Positions 1 to 6,669 of a DNA stretch of 10,082 nt are shown piece after piece. The notes beneath the pieces are model-generated. The model did no database searches and was not told where the DNA came from. It saw only the letters and a list, made by a program, of their open reading frames with translations. The DNA is from Flavobacteriaceae bacterium (lineage in GTDB: Bacteria; Bacteroidota; Bacteroidia; Flavobacteriales; Flavobacteriaceae). Location of the stretch: assembly GCA_015489265.1 (NCBI GenBank), contig WFZY01000223.1:1-10082 (forward strand), given 5' to 3'. Made by a program: the position numbers and the translations under genes. The stretch's first letter is position 1; each line of letters opens with the position of its first letter.

Positions 1-407
1 GATATAAACATCGTAAGCAGCAAAAAGGCAGAATGAAAGGCAATTCGCAAAGAGGCCACCAATTGGCTTACGGTATCTATGGTATCAAAGCTTTGGAATC
101 GTCATGGATTACCTCCAGACAAATTGAAGCTGCTCGTGTTGCCGCTACTCGTTATATGAAACGGGAAGGGCAATTATGGATTAAAATATTTCCGGATAAA
201 CCAATTACTAAAAAACCTTTGGAAGTAAGGATGGGTAAAGGAAAAGGTAATGTAGAGTATTGGGCTGCCGTAGTGCGTCCGGGTAAAGTTTTGTTTGAAA
301 TTGATGGTGTACCTTTGGAAGTTGCTAAAGAAGCACTTCGATTGGCTGCACAAAAATTGCCTATCAAAACCAAATTTATCATAGCACCGGAATTTCAACA
401 AAAATAA
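1..407 (+). CDS. rplP: 50S ribosomal protein L16 (5'-truncated)
   Basis: L16 is a large-subunit protein near the A-site tRNA elbow and the peptidyl transferase centre, needed for late 50S assembly. The reading frame is open from base 3, ahead of the ATG at 33. The codons before it read YKHRKQQKGR, which matches the family N-terminus, so ATG 33 is an internal Met and the true start lies about eight codons outside the window. About 134 residues are visible, against a usual 137-141. The hallmark stretch PDKPITKKPLEVRMGKGKGN is intact. It includes the Arg (in VRMGKGKG) that is hydroxylated in E. coli L16; whether that happens here is unknown. The C-terminal region LAAQKLPIKTKF is also typical. 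It lies 9 nt upstream of rpmC, as in the S10 operon. An in-frame TGA follows the TAA stop after one codon. Confidence 0.97.
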   Translation, partial: YKHRKQQKGRMKGNSQRGHQLAYGIYGIKALESSWITSRQIEAARVAATRYMKREGQLWIKIFPDKPITKKPLEVRMGKGKGNVEYWAAVVRPGKVLFEIDGVPLEVAKEALRLAAQKLPIKTKFIIAPEFQQK

Positions 408-416
408 GTTTGAATT

Positions 417-605
417 ATGAAAATGTCTGAAATTAGAAATATGGAAACAGCCGAGTTACAAGAGCGTTTGGCTGATATGAAAAAGAAATACGACAGCTTA
501 ACCTTAAGCCATGCCGTATCACCCTTGGAAAATCCGATGGAAATCCGTAAAATGCGTAGAACCATTGCCAGATTGATGACGGAATTAAACCAAAGAGGTA
601 ACTAA
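417..605 (+). CDS. rpmC: 50S ribosomal protein L29
   Basis: L29 is a small two-helix protein at the exit of the 50S peptide tunnel; in E. coli, with L23, it forms the docking area for factors such as SRP and trigger factor. At 62 residues it is the normal family length. The signature HAVSPLENPMEIRKMRRTIA (residues 32-51) and the ending ARLMTEL are clear. ATG 417 is preferred over ATG 423 because relatives begin MKxSEI and because the preceding TTGAATT resembles the starts of rplF and rpsD. No Shine-Dalgarno sequence is present. The stop is doubled in frame, TAA then TAG. It sits between L16 and S17, the standard S10-operon order. Confidence 0.97.
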   Translation: MKMSEIRNMETAELQERLADMKKKYDSLTLSHAVSPLENPMEIRKMRRTIARLMTELNQRGN

Positions 606-619
606 TAGAAATTAACGAA

Positions 620-883
620 ATGGAAAATATTACAAGAAATCTTAGAAAAGAACGTATCGGTTTGGTTACCAAAAACAAAATGGATAAAACCATTGTTGTT
701 TCCGAAGTTAAACGTATGAAACACCCCCTTTACGGCAAATTTGTTCATAAGACAAAAAAATATGTCGTGCATGACGAAAAAAACGACTGTAATGTGGGAG
801 ATAAAGTAAGAATCATGGAAACCCGTCCTTTGAGTAAAACCAAAAGATGGCGTTTAGTTGAAATATTAGAAAGAGCTAAGTAA
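620..883 (+). CDS. rpsQ: 30S ribosomal protein S17
   Basis: S17 is a primary 16S rRNA-binding protein of the 30S body, with an OB fold. At 87 residues it is normal in length. The region GDKVRIMETRPLSKTKRWRL (residues 60-79) is the family signature, and the N-terminal RKERIGLVTKNKMDKTIVV matches the first strands of the fold. One Cys (residue 57) is present and has no known zinc role. It is the last gene of the S10 segment in the usual order. The gap to rplN is only 2 nt, so transcription and probably translation run straight into the spc genes. Confidence 0.97.
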   Translation: MENITRNLRKERIGLVTKNKMDKTIVVSEVKRMKHPLYGKFVHKTKKYVVHDEKNDCNVGDKVRIMETRPLSKTKRWRLVEILERAK

Positions 884-885
884 TT

Positions 886-1254
886 ATGGTACAACAAGAA
901 TCTAGAGTTAAAGTGGCTGATAATACCGGTGCCAAGGAAGCATTGGTTATCAGAGTATTGGGAGGAACCAAAAAACGGTATGCATCTTTGGGTGACAAAG
1001 TTGTTGTAACTGTTAAAGAAGCAACTCCTAACGGTACCGTAAAAAAAGGAACCGTTTCAACCGGTGTGGTCGTTAGAACCAAAAAAGAAGTAAGACGACC
1101 TGACGGATCATATATCAGATTTGATGACAATGCTATTGTGTTGTTGAATCCCACCGGTGAAATGAGAGGTACACGTGTTTTCGGCCCTGTAGCCAGAGAA
1201 TTACGTGATAAACAATTTATGAAAATCGTATCATTAGCCCCTGAGGTTTTATAA
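886..1254 (+). CDS. rplN: 50S ribosomal protein L14
   Basis: L14 is a conserved beta-barrel protein on the 50S interface. It forms intersubunit bridges with 16S rRNA and, in other bacteria, is the binding site of the silencing factor RsfS. At 122 residues it is exactly the usual bacterial length. Signature segments include SRVKVADNTGAKEALVIRVL (residues 6-25), the GDKVVVTVKEATP stretch (37-49), and FDDNAIVLLNPTGEMRGTRV (79-98) followed by FGPVARELR. It is the first gene of the classical spc operon. No promoter is visible ahead of it, since only 2 nt separate it from rpsQ. Confidence 0.98.
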   Translation: MVQQESRVKVADNTGAKEALVIRVLGGTKKRYASLGDKVVVTVKEATPNGTVKKGTVSTGVVVRTKKEVRRPDGSYIRFDDNAIVLLNPTGEMRGTRVFGPVARELRDKQFMKIVSLAPEVL

Positions 1255-1267
1255 AATCGAAAGTATA

Positions 1268-1582
1268 ATGAAGAAGTTTAAAATTAAAACCGGTGACGAA
1301 GTGATTATTTTAGCCGGTAAAGATAAAGGATTAAAAGGAAAGGTGCTTAAGATTATTAAGTCAAAAGACCGCGTCTTAGTTGAAGGTGTTAACATCATTA
1401 AAAAACATGTGAAACCTAGCGCTGAAAACCCTCAAGGTGGTATAGTTGAAAAAGAAGCTCCGATTCATATCTCAAACGTGGCTTTGGTAGATCCTAAATC
1501 AGGTAAAGCAACCAGAGTCGGTTTTGAAATGAAAGACGGTAAAAAAGTAAGAGTTTCTAAAAAATCAAAAGAGGTTATTTAA
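1268..1582 (+). CDS. rplX: 50S ribosomal protein L24
   Basis: L24 is an assembly-initiating 50S protein that binds 23S rRNA domain I near the tunnel exit. The 104-residue product carries an N-terminal KOW motif, seen as KTGDEVIILAGKDKGLKGKV (residues 7-26). The segment VEGVNIIKKHVKPSAENPQG (38-57) is a second family hallmark. The Lys-rich C-terminus is ordinary. The start has no Shine-Dalgarno sequence but has A at -3. It is followed after 3 nt by rplE. In E. coli, S8 represses the spc operon by binding mRNA near this junction. I could not identify a matching S8 site here by eye. Confidence 0.97.
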   Translation: MKKFKIKTGDEVIILAGKDKGLKGKVLKIIKSKDRVLVEGVNIIKKHVKPSAENPQGGIVEKEAPIHISNVALVDPKSGKATRVGFEMKDGKKVRVSKKSKEVI

Positions 1583-1585
1583 GCC

Positions 1586-2143
1586 ATGAAGAAGTATACA
1601 CCCAGATTAGAAAAAGAATATAAAGAGCGTGTCATTGATGCGCTTATGAAAGAATTCGGTTACAAAAATGTGATGCAAGTACCGAAATTGAAGAAAATAG
1701 TTGTCAGCAGAGGTGTCGGTGCAGCCGTATCCGATAAAAAATTGGTCGATTATGCAGTTGATGAATTAACAACCATCACAGGACAAAAAGCCATCTCAAC
1801 TATTTCTAAAAAAGACGTTGCTGCTTTTAAATTAAGAAAAGGTATGCCTATCGGTGCAAAAGTCACACTTAGAAAAGATAAAATGTATGAGTTTCTTGAC
1901 AGATTGATTACAATCGCTTTACCGCGTGTAAGAGATTTTCAAGGTATCAAACCGGATGGATTTGATGGACGCGGAAACTATAATTTAGGTATTACCGAAC
2001 AAATTATTTTTCCCGAGATTGATTTTGACAAAATCAATAAAATAAACGGTATGGATATTACTTTCGTAACATCAGCCAATACCGATAAAGAAGCTAAAGC
2101 ATTGTTAACAGAACTAGGTTTACCATTTAAAAAGAAAAAATAA
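1586..2143 (+). CDS. rplE: 50S ribosomal protein L5
   Basis: L5 belongs to the central protuberance of the 50S subunit, binds 5S rRNA with L18, and touches the P-site tRNA. At 185 residues it is of normal length (about 179-185). The recognised core MYEFLDRLITIALPRVRDFQ (residues 100-119) is complete. It is followed by GIKPDGFDGRGNYNLGITEQ (120-139) and the FPEIDFDKI strand. The early motif KIVVSRGVGAAVSDKK (37-52) is also typical. A partial GAGG lies 11 nt before the start, too far to be a convincing ribosome-binding site. The gene abuts rpsN with a single base between stop and start, which suggests translational coupling. Confidence 0.98.
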   Translation: MKKYTPRLEKEYKERVIDALMKEFGYKNVMQVPKLKKIVVSRGVGAAVSDKKLVDYAVDELTTITGQKAISTISKKDVAAFKLRKGMPIGAKVTLRKDKMYEFLDRLITIALPRVRDFQGIKPDGFDGRGNYNLGITEQIIFPEIDFDKINKINGMDITFVTSANTDKEAKALLTELGLPFKKKK

Positions 2144-2144
2144 T

Positions 2145-2414
2145 ATGGCAAAAGAATCAATGAAAGCCCGTGAACGTAAGCGCGAGAAATTAGTAGCCAA
2201 ATATGCTGCTAAAAGAAAAGCTTTAAAAGAAGCGGGTGATTGGGAAGCATTACAAAAACTTCCTAAGAATGCATCGCCGGTTAGAATGCACAACCGATGC
2301 AAATTAACCGGACGTCCCAGAGGATATATGAGAGTGTTTGGTATTTCTCGTGTAACTTTTAGAGAAATGGCTAATGAAGGTTTAATACCGGGCGTGAAAA
2401 AAGCCAGTTGGTAA
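2145..2414 (+). CDS. rpsN: 30S ribosomal protein S14, zinc-free long form
   Basis: S14 is a late-assembling protein of the 30S head. Two classes exist: a short zinc-ribbon form (about 61 residues, with CxxC pairs) and a longer zinc-free form. This 89-residue product is the longer form. It has an N-terminal basic helical region (KARERKREKLVAKYAAKRKA) that short forms lack, and only one Cys (residue 52) instead of four. The C-terminal signature LTGRPRGYMRVFGISRVTFR (54-73) and the ending IPGVKKASW are unmistakable. The start overlaps the rplE stop region (TAA, T, ATG) and has A at -3. It sits in its standard place between L5 and S8. Confidence 0.98.
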   Translation: MAKESMKARERKREKLVAKYAAKRKALKEAGDWEALQKLPKNASPVRMHNRCKLTGRPRGYMRVFGISRVTFREMANEGLIPGVKKASW

Positions 2415-2432
2415 ATTTAAAACAAGAAAAAG

Positions 2433-2831
2433 ATGAATACAGATCCCATAGCAGATTTTCTAACCAGAATTAGAAACGCACAAAGCGCAGGACATAAAGT
2501 AGTCAAAATACCATCTTCCAAATTGAAAAAAGAAATAACCAAAATTTTATTTGATCAAGGTTATATCTTAAGTTATAAATTTGAAGAAGAAGGTAACAGA
2601 GAGTTTATCAAAATCGCTCTTAAATATGATAAAGACAGCCAGTTGCCTGTTATCAAAAAGTTAGAAAGAATCAGTAAACCCGGTTTGCGTAAATATGTCG
2701 GCGTTGATGATATGCCAAAAGTTTTAAACGGATTAGGTATTGCTATTCTTTCTACATCTAAAGGAGTGATGACCGATAAGCAAGCTCGTAAAGAGAATGT
2801 AGGCGGAGAAGTTTTATGTTACGTTTATTAA
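2433..2831 (+). CDS. rpsH: 30S ribosomal protein S8
   Basis: S8 binds helix 21 of 16S rRNA and organises the 30S platform. In E. coli it also represses spc-operon translation; that role is known from E. coli and not shown here. At 132 residues it is the normal length. The N-terminus MNTDPIADFLTRIRNA and the C-terminal signature GLGIAILSTSKGVMTDKQAR (residues 100-119) are both intact, followed by the closing strand GGEVLCYVY. The 18-nt spacer before it is A-rich and ends in AAAAAG, with no GGAGG-like core. It is the second-longest spacer in the cluster. Confidence 0.98.
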   Translation: MNTDPIADFLTRIRNAQSAGHKVVKIPSSKLKKEITKILFDQGYILSYKFEEEGNREFIKIALKYDKDSQLPVIKKLERISKPGLRKYVGVDDMPKVLNGLGIAILSTSKGVMTDKQARKENVGGEVLCYVY

Positions 2832-2843
2832 AAAAATTGAATT

Positions 2844-3389
2844 ATGTCAAGAATAGGATTTAAACCCGTTACCATTCCCGATGGTGTTACTGTCGACATC
2901 AAAGACAATATGATCACGGTAAAAGGTAAATTGGGCGAATTAACCCAAGAAATTAAAGGGGGGATAGAATTTGAAATAGAAGATGGTGTCATTCATGTCA
3001 AACGCCCTTCAGAAAGTAAAAAACATAAAGCTTTTCATGGGCTTTACCGTTCTTTACTATTCAATATGATTGAAGGTGTTTCTAAAGGATGGACCAAAGA
3101 ATTGGAATTGGTAGGTGTCGGTTACAAAGCATCAAGCCAAGGACAAATATTAGATTTATCTTTGGGATTTTCTCATAATATTATGATAGAATTACCCAAA
3201 GAAGTAAAAGTTGAAACCGTATCTGAAAAAGGTAAAAACCCGATTGTTAAATTGACATCTTATGATAAGCAATTAATCGGACATATTGCCGCAAAAATCA
3301 GATCATTCCGTAAACCTGAACCCTACAAAGGTAAAGGTGTAAGATATGTCGGTGAAGAAATCAGAAGAAAAGCAGGTAAAACGGCCTAA
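2844..3389 (+). CDS. rplF: 50S ribosomal protein L6
   Basis: L6 lies at the base of the 50S stalk near the sarcin-ricin loop and supports the factor-binding centre. The 181-residue product has the two tandem alpha/beta domains expected. The first domain covers roughly residues 1-80, beginning MSRIGFKPVTIPDGV; the second covers 81-175. The C-terminal signature RKPEPYKGKGVRYVGE (156-171) is complete, and the interdomain segment LELVGVGYKAS is canonical. The start is preceded by TTGAATT, the same seven bases found ahead of rpmC and rpsD. The stop is doubled in frame (TAA TAA). Confidence 0.98.
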   Translation: MSRIGFKPVTIPDGVTVDIKDNMITVKGKLGELTQEIKGGIEFEIEDGVIHVKRPSESKKHKAFHGLYRSLLFNMIEGVSKGWTKELELVGVGYKASSQGQILDLSLGFSHNIMIELPKEVKVETVSEKGKNPIVKLTSYDKQLIGHIAAKIRSFRKPEPYKGKGVRYVGEEIRRKAGKTA

Positions 3390-3401
3390 TAAGTTAGTAA
3401 T

Positions 3402-3758
3402 ATGAAACTCAATAAAGTAGATAGAAGAAGACGTATACAAAAACGTATCAGAAAGATTGTTAAAGGCACACCAGAACGCCCGCGTCTTTCTGTTTTTAGA
3501 AGTAATAAGGAAGTTTATGCGCAATTAATTGACGATGTGAATGGTGTCACATTGGCAGCCACTTCTTCAAGAGATAAAGAAGTTGCAGCTCAAAATGGCA
3601 CTAAAACAGAAAAAGCCGGTTTGGTTGGTGAGAAAATTGCCAAAATTGCTTTGGAAAAAGGCATTGAAAATGTTACTTTTGACCGTGCCGGTTTTTTGTA
3701 TCATGGTCGTGTTAAATCATTGGCGGAAGGCGCCAGAAAAGGTGGATTAAAATTTTAA
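3402..3758 (+). CDS. rplR: 50S ribosomal protein L18
   Basis: L18 binds 5S rRNA with L5 in the central protuberance. The 118-residue length is normal. The N-terminal basic tail (DRRRRIQKRIRKIVKG, residues 7-22) and the following PERPRLSVFRSNKEVYAQLI (24-43) are typical. So are the C-terminal FDRAGFLYHGRVKSLAEGAR (93-112) and the GLKF ending. A second open frame of 69 codons at 3541-3750 lies entirely inside this gene and looks like a shadow, not a protein. The gap to rpsE is 3 nt. Confidence 0.97.
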   Translation: MKLNKVDRRRRIQKRIRKIVKGTPERPRLSVFRSNKEVYAQLIDDVNGVTLAATSSRDKEVAAQNGTKTEKAGLVGEKIAKIALEKGIENVTFDRAGFLYHGRVKSLAEGARKGGLKF

Positions 3759-3761
3759 GAT

Positions 3762-4286
3762 ATGCTTGATAAATATAAAGATATAGAGAGAGTAAAACCC
3801 GGAGGTTTGGAATTAGAAGACCGTTTGGTTGCCGTTAATCGTGTTACCAAAGTCACAAAAGGTGGACGTACTTTTGGTTTCTCTGCAATAGTTGTTGTCG
3901 GTGACAAAAACGGTGTTGTCGGTTACGGAATGGGTAAATCTAAAGAAGTTCCCGATGCTATACAGAAAGCTATTGACAATGCTAAGAAAAATTTAGTTAG
4001 AGTACCTGTTATCAACGGAACCATTCCCCATGAACAATTGGGTAAATTTAGTGGCGCACGCATCTTCTTGAAACCGGCTTCACCCGGTACCGGAGTTATC
4101 GCCGGTGGTGCTGTTCGTGCCGTTTTGGAATCTGCCGGAGTGCATGATGTGTTAACTAAATCGCATGGTTCATCAGATCCGAATAACGTTGTGAAAGCTA
4201 CTTTAGATGCACTATTGAAAATGCGAGATGCACATACAGTTGCCAAGCAACGCGGTATTTCTCTTAATAAAGTTTTTAACGGATAA
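3762..4286 (+). CDS. rpsE: 30S ribosomal protein S5
   Basis: S5 is part of the 30S decoding region and mRNA entry tunnel. It contributes to translational accuracy and, in E. coli, to mRNA helicase activity. The 174-residue product shows an N-terminal double-stranded-RNA-binding-like domain (about residues 17-80) containing VTKVTKGGRTFGFSA, the loop where spectinomycin-resistance changes map in other bacteria. No such change can be called here. The C-terminal ribosomal fold (about 90-160) includes PASPGTGVIAGGAVRAVLES (106-125) and AGVHDVLTKSHGSSDPNNVV. Length and order are normal. The start is ATG, 3 nt after the rplR stop. Confidence 0.98.
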   Translation: MLDKYKDIERVKPGGLELEDRLVAVNRVTKVTKGGRTFGFSAIVVVGDKNGVVGYGMGKSKEVPDAIQKAIDNAKKNLVRVPVINGTIPHEQLGKFSGARIFLKPASPGTGVIAGGAVRAVLESAGVHDVLTKSHGSSDPNNVVKATLDALLKMRDAHTVAKQRGISLNKVFNG

Positions 4287-4296
4287 AATTTGGATG

Positions 4297-4482
4297 ATGA
4301 CAAAAGTAAGAGTAAAACAAGTCAAGAGTACCATAAACAGACCCAAAGATCAAGAACGAACTTTGGAAGCACTTGGTTTAAGACGTATAGGTCAAGAACG
4401 TGAACACGAATTGACCCCGCAGATACAAGGAATGATTAATAAAGTGAAACATTTAATCACTGTAGAGGAAATAAAAAACTAA
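4297..4482 (+). CDS. rpmD: 50S ribosomal protein L30
   Basis: L30 is a small, optional 50S protein on the subunit's solvent side. The product from ATG 4297 is 61 residues, close to the usual 58-60. The sequence TKVRVKQVKSTINRPKDQER followed by TLEALGLRRIG is the family signature, and the ending INKVKHLITVEEI fits. The frame is open back to an ATG at 4228, but that start would overlap rpsE by 59 nt and add 23 non-homologous residues. ATG 4294 and ATG 4297 are adjacent. I prefer 4297 because relatives begin with a single Met followed by a K-[IV]-[KR]-V-K-Q run, and because it has A at -3, whereas 4294 has T. The difference is one residue. Confidence 0.93.
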   Translation: MTKVRVKQVKSTINRPKDQERTLEALGLRRIGQEREHELTPQIQGMINKVKHLITVEEIKN

Positions 4483-4488
4483 GAAACA

Positions 4489-4938
4489 ATGGCATTACAT
4501 AATCTAAAACCTGCTAAAGGTTCAGTAAAAAAAGATATAAGAAAGGGTAGAGGTGAAGGTTCTAAAAGAGGCGGTACCGCAACCCGTGGACATAAAGGTG
4601 CAAAATCGCGTTCGGGTTACTCTCGTACCCCCGGTTTTGAAGGTGGACAAATGCCTTTGTACAGAAGGGTTCCCAAATTTGGCTTTACCAATATCAATAA
4701 AGTTACATATCAAGGCGTAAATCTCGATACTTTGCAAGATTTAGTTGATAAGGGTAAAATTAAAGATGTCGTAACTTTTGAGGACTTTGTTGCCTTAGGT
4801 TTGGTTGGCAAAAGAGAATTATTGAAAATACTCGGTCGAGGCGAAATCAAATCGGCGCTTACCGTGTATGCTCATAAATTTTCTAAAAAAGCCCAGGAAG
4901 CCATTGAAGCTGCCGGAGGTAAAGTTGAACTTATTTAA
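4489..4938 (+). CDS. rplO: 50S ribosomal protein L15
   Basis: L15 is a 50S assembly protein with a long extended N-terminal arm that threads into 23S rRNA. The 149-residue product shows this arm as a Gly/Lys/Arg-rich stretch (residues 9-45) containing KGRGEGSKRGGTATRGHKGA (19-38). It is followed by PGFEGGQMPLYRRVPKFGF (48-66). The C-terminal globular domain holds LGRGEIKSALTVYAHKFSKK (115-134) and AIEAAGGKVELI, the standard ending. An AGAGGA lies 19 nt before the start, too distant to act as a Shine-Dalgarno sequence. It directly precedes secY, the arrangement seen in most bacteria. Confidence 0.98.
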   Translation: MALHNLKPAKGSVKKDIRKGRGEGSKRGGTATRGHKGAKSRSGYSRTPGFEGGQMPLYRRVPKFGFTNINKVTYQGVNLDTLQDLVDKGKIKDVVTFEDFVALGLVGKRELLKILGRGEIKSALTVYAHKFSKKAQEAIEAAGGKVELI

Positions 4939-4950
4939 TCAGATTATTTC

Positions 4951-6285
4951 ATGAAGAAGTTTGTAGATACAATAAAAGCAGTATGGAGCATTGAAGAGCT
5001 TCGCAAAAAAATCTTGTTTACCTTGGGATTAATCTTGGTATATCGTTTTGGAGCGCAAGTTTCATTACCGGGTATTGATCCCACACAATTGGCAAACTTG
5101 AGTAAACAAACCAATAGTAATACCTTGTTAAATTTATTGAACCAATTTACGGGCGGGGCGTTTTCGCGAGCTTCTATATTTGCTTTGGGTATTATGCCCT
5201 ATATCTCGGCTTCTATTGTGGTACAATTAATGGGTATAGCCGTGCCGTATTTGCAAAAATTGCAAAAAGCCGGTGAAAGCGGTCATAAAAAAATCACACA
5301 AATTACCCGTTGGTTAACCATAGCCGTTACCTTAATTCAAGGACCGAGTTATGTGTATAACTTATATAACCAATTACCAAAAAGTGCCTTTTTAATTGAA
5401 CAAACTTGGTTGTTTGTAACCATTTCGGTAATCATCTTATCGGCAGGAACTATTTTTGCTATGTGGTTAGGTGAGAAAATTACCGATAAAGGTATTGGAA
5501 ACGGTATTTCGTTGTTGATTATGGTTGGGATTATAGCCCGTTTACCAAAAGCTTTTTTACAAGAGTTTGCTTATAGGGTTACCAATCAAAACGGTGGACC
5601 GATGTTGTTGTTATTTGAGATTGTTGTGTGGATGTTGGTAATTGCCGCCAGTATAATGTTGGTAAGAGCTTACCGTCCGGTACCAATTCAATATGCCCGT
5701 AGAACTGTTGGAGGTGGTTATGAAAAGAATATTTTCGGCGCCAGACAATATTTACCTTTGAAGTTAAATGCTGCCGGTGTTATGCCTATCATTTTTGCGC
5801 AAGCATTGATGTTTTTCCCGGGTATGATAGCTTCTTTATCCGAATCGGATTGGGCGGAGAGTATTAAAGCAACTTTTAGCAATATTTTTGACCCTTGGTA
5901 TAATTTGGTGTTTGCTATTTTGATTATAATCTTTACGTATTTTTATACGGCAATTACGGTTCAAACAACCAAAATAGCCGAAGATTTAAAACGAAATAAC
6001 GGTTTTATTCCGGGTGTTAGACCGGGAACGGACACAGCAAATTATTTAGATGATATTTTATCTAAAATTACCTTGCCGGGTTCTATATTTTTGGCTTTAA
6101 TTGCTATTTTCCCGAGATTTGTGTATTACTTATTTCCCGGAATGCAAGTGTCTTGGGCAATGTTCTATGGAGGTACGTCACTATTGATTTTAGTGGGAGT
6201 TGCTATGGATACCATTCAACAAGCCGAGGCCTATTTGTTGAATCGTCATTATGACACCTTAATGAAAACCGGAAGAAAAAAATAA
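4951..6285 (+). CDS. secY: Preprotein translocase channel subunit SecY
   Basis: SecY is the inner-membrane channel that, with SecE and SecG, moves unfolded proteins out of the cytoplasm (driven by SecA) or inserts membrane proteins from ribosomes. The 444-residue protein has about ten hydrophobic segments, near residues 21-40, 74-100, 120-135, 152-174, 183-200, 217-239, 273-295, 316-336, 375-395 and 401-420. The N-terminal LVYRFGAQVSLPGID (29-43) and the plug/TM2 region ending FALGIMPYISASIVVQL (77-93) are canonical. The cytoplasmic loop between TM8 and TM9 reads NGFIPGVRPG (350-359). Its Arg, residue 357, matches the E. coli Arg needed for SecA-driven transport. Neither adk nor map follows, although many bacteria have one or both between secY and infA. 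Confidence 0.98.
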   Translation: MKKFVDTIKAVWSIEELRKKILFTLGLILVYRFGAQVSLPGIDPTQLANLSKQTNSNTLLNLLNQFTGGAFSRASIFALGIMPYISASIVVQLMGIAVPYLQKLQKAGESGHKKITQITRWLTIAVTLIQGPSYVYNLYNQLPKSAFLIEQTWLFVTISVIILSAGTIFAMWLGEKITDKGIGNGISLLIMVGIIARLPKAFLQEFAYRVTNQNGGPMLLLFEIVVWMLVIAASIMLVRAYRPVPIQYARRTVGGGYEKNIFGARQYLPLKLNAAGVMPIIFAQALMFFPGMIASLSESDWAESIKATFSNIFDPWYNLVFAILIIIFTYFYTAITVQTTKIAEDLKRNNGFIPGVRPGTDTANYLDDILSKITLPGSIFLALIAIFPRFVYYLFPGMQVSWAMFYGGTSLLILVGVAMDTIQQAEAYLLNRHYDTLMKTGRKK

Positions 6286-6288
6286 GCT

Positions 6289-6504
6289 ATGGCTAAACAA
6301 CCCGCAATAGAAGTTGATGGCATCATCAAAGACGCTTTGTCAAATGCCATGTTTAAAGTAGAGTTGGAAAACGGACACGTAATTACAGCTCATATTTCCG
6401 GCAAAATGCGAATGCACTATATTCGTTTATTGCCCGGAGATAAAGTAAAAGTAGAATTAAGTCCGTATGATTTAACCAAAGGTAGAATAACTTATAGATA
6501 CTAA
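6289..6504 (+). CDS. infA: Translation initiation factor IF-1
   Basis: IF-1 binds the A site of the 30S subunit during initiation and assists IF-2 and IF-3. The 71-residue product is a single OB fold. Hallmarks are VDGIIKDALSNAMFKVELEN (residues 9-28), the HISGKMRMHYIRLLPGDKVK stretch (35-54) and LSPYDLTKGRITYRY at the end. Length matches the family (71-73). It starts 3 nt after secY and is probably co-transcribed with it. It is followed by the longest gap in the cluster before rplQ, 46 nt, which contains a hairpin. Confidence 0.98.
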   Translation: MAKQPAIEVDGIIKDALSNAMFKVELENGHVITAHISGKMRMHYIRLLPGDKVKVELSPYDLTKGRITYRY

Positions 6505-6511
6505 TATAATT

Positions 6512-6536
6512 ACGGTTGTGTAAGGTTACAAACCGT
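6512..6536 (+). promoter_or_regulatory. Imperfect hairpin in the infA-rpmJ spacer
   Basis: The arms ACGGTT (6512-6517) and AACCGT (6531-6536) form six pairs. After a bulged A at 6530, G6518-C6529 and T6519-A6528 continue the stem, with a possible G-T pair, around a loop of about six bases. No run of T follows, so it is not an intrinsic terminator. It could be an RNA-processing or protein-binding site marking the spc/alpha boundary, or it could be chance. Its presence in the longest internal spacer is the only contextual support. Confidence 0.35.
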
Positions 6537-6550
6537 TAAATTGAAACAAT

Positions 6551-6667
6551 ATGAAAGTAAGAGCATCCATAAAAAAGAGAAGTCCTGAAGACAAAATTGT
6601 CAGACGTAAAGGACGTTTGTATGTAATTAATAAAAAGAATCCGAAACATAAACAAAGACAAGGATAA
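6551..6667 (+). CDS. rpmJ: 50S ribosomal protein L36, cysteine-free form
   Basis: L36 is the smallest 50S protein and helps fold 23S rRNA below the stalk base. This gene encodes 38 residues, from MKVRASIKKRSPEDKIVRRK through GRLYVINKKNPKHKQRQG. The start MKVRAS and the end NPKHKQRQG are the family's invariant ends. Classical L36 is a zinc ribbon with three Cys and one His. Here no Cys remains: the usual Cys positions are occupied by R10, E13 or D14, and N27, while the His near the C-terminus (residue 33) is kept. It is therefore a zinc-free form, as in many Bacteroidota. The gap to rpsM is 2 nt. The last codons supply an AAGGA 5 nt before the rpsM start. Confidence 0.97.
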   Translation: MKVRASIKKRSPEDKIVRRKGRLYVINKKNPKHKQRQG

Positions 6668-6669
6668 TT

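Noticed and set aside
33..35. ATG at 33 as the L16 start
   Set aside because: The frame is open to the window edge and the upstream codons encode the conserved YKHRKQQKGR segment, so the gene is cut by the window.
876..1154. Minus-strand open frame of 92 codons opposite rplN
   Set aside because: Antisense shadow of L14 with low-complexity Thr/Val/Leu content and no start signal.
1560..1600. Possible S8 repressor site at the rplX-rplE junction, as in E. coli
   Set aside because: Only 3 nt separate the genes and I could not find a structure resembling 16S helix 21 by eye.
4228..4296. Upstream in-frame ATG that would extend L30 by 23 residues
   Set aside because: It lies inside rpsE, and the added residues do not resemble L30, whose N-terminus aligns at 4297.
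3923..4303. Minus-strand open frame of 126 codons opposite rpsE
   Set aside because: It lies wholly antisense to a canonical S5 gene, has no recognisable motif, and such frames are expected opposite codon-biased genes.
4464..4469. AGAGGA as a Shine-Dalgarno sequence for rplO
   Set aside because: It lies 19 nt before the ATG, too far, and is part of L30 codons for Val-Glu-Glu.
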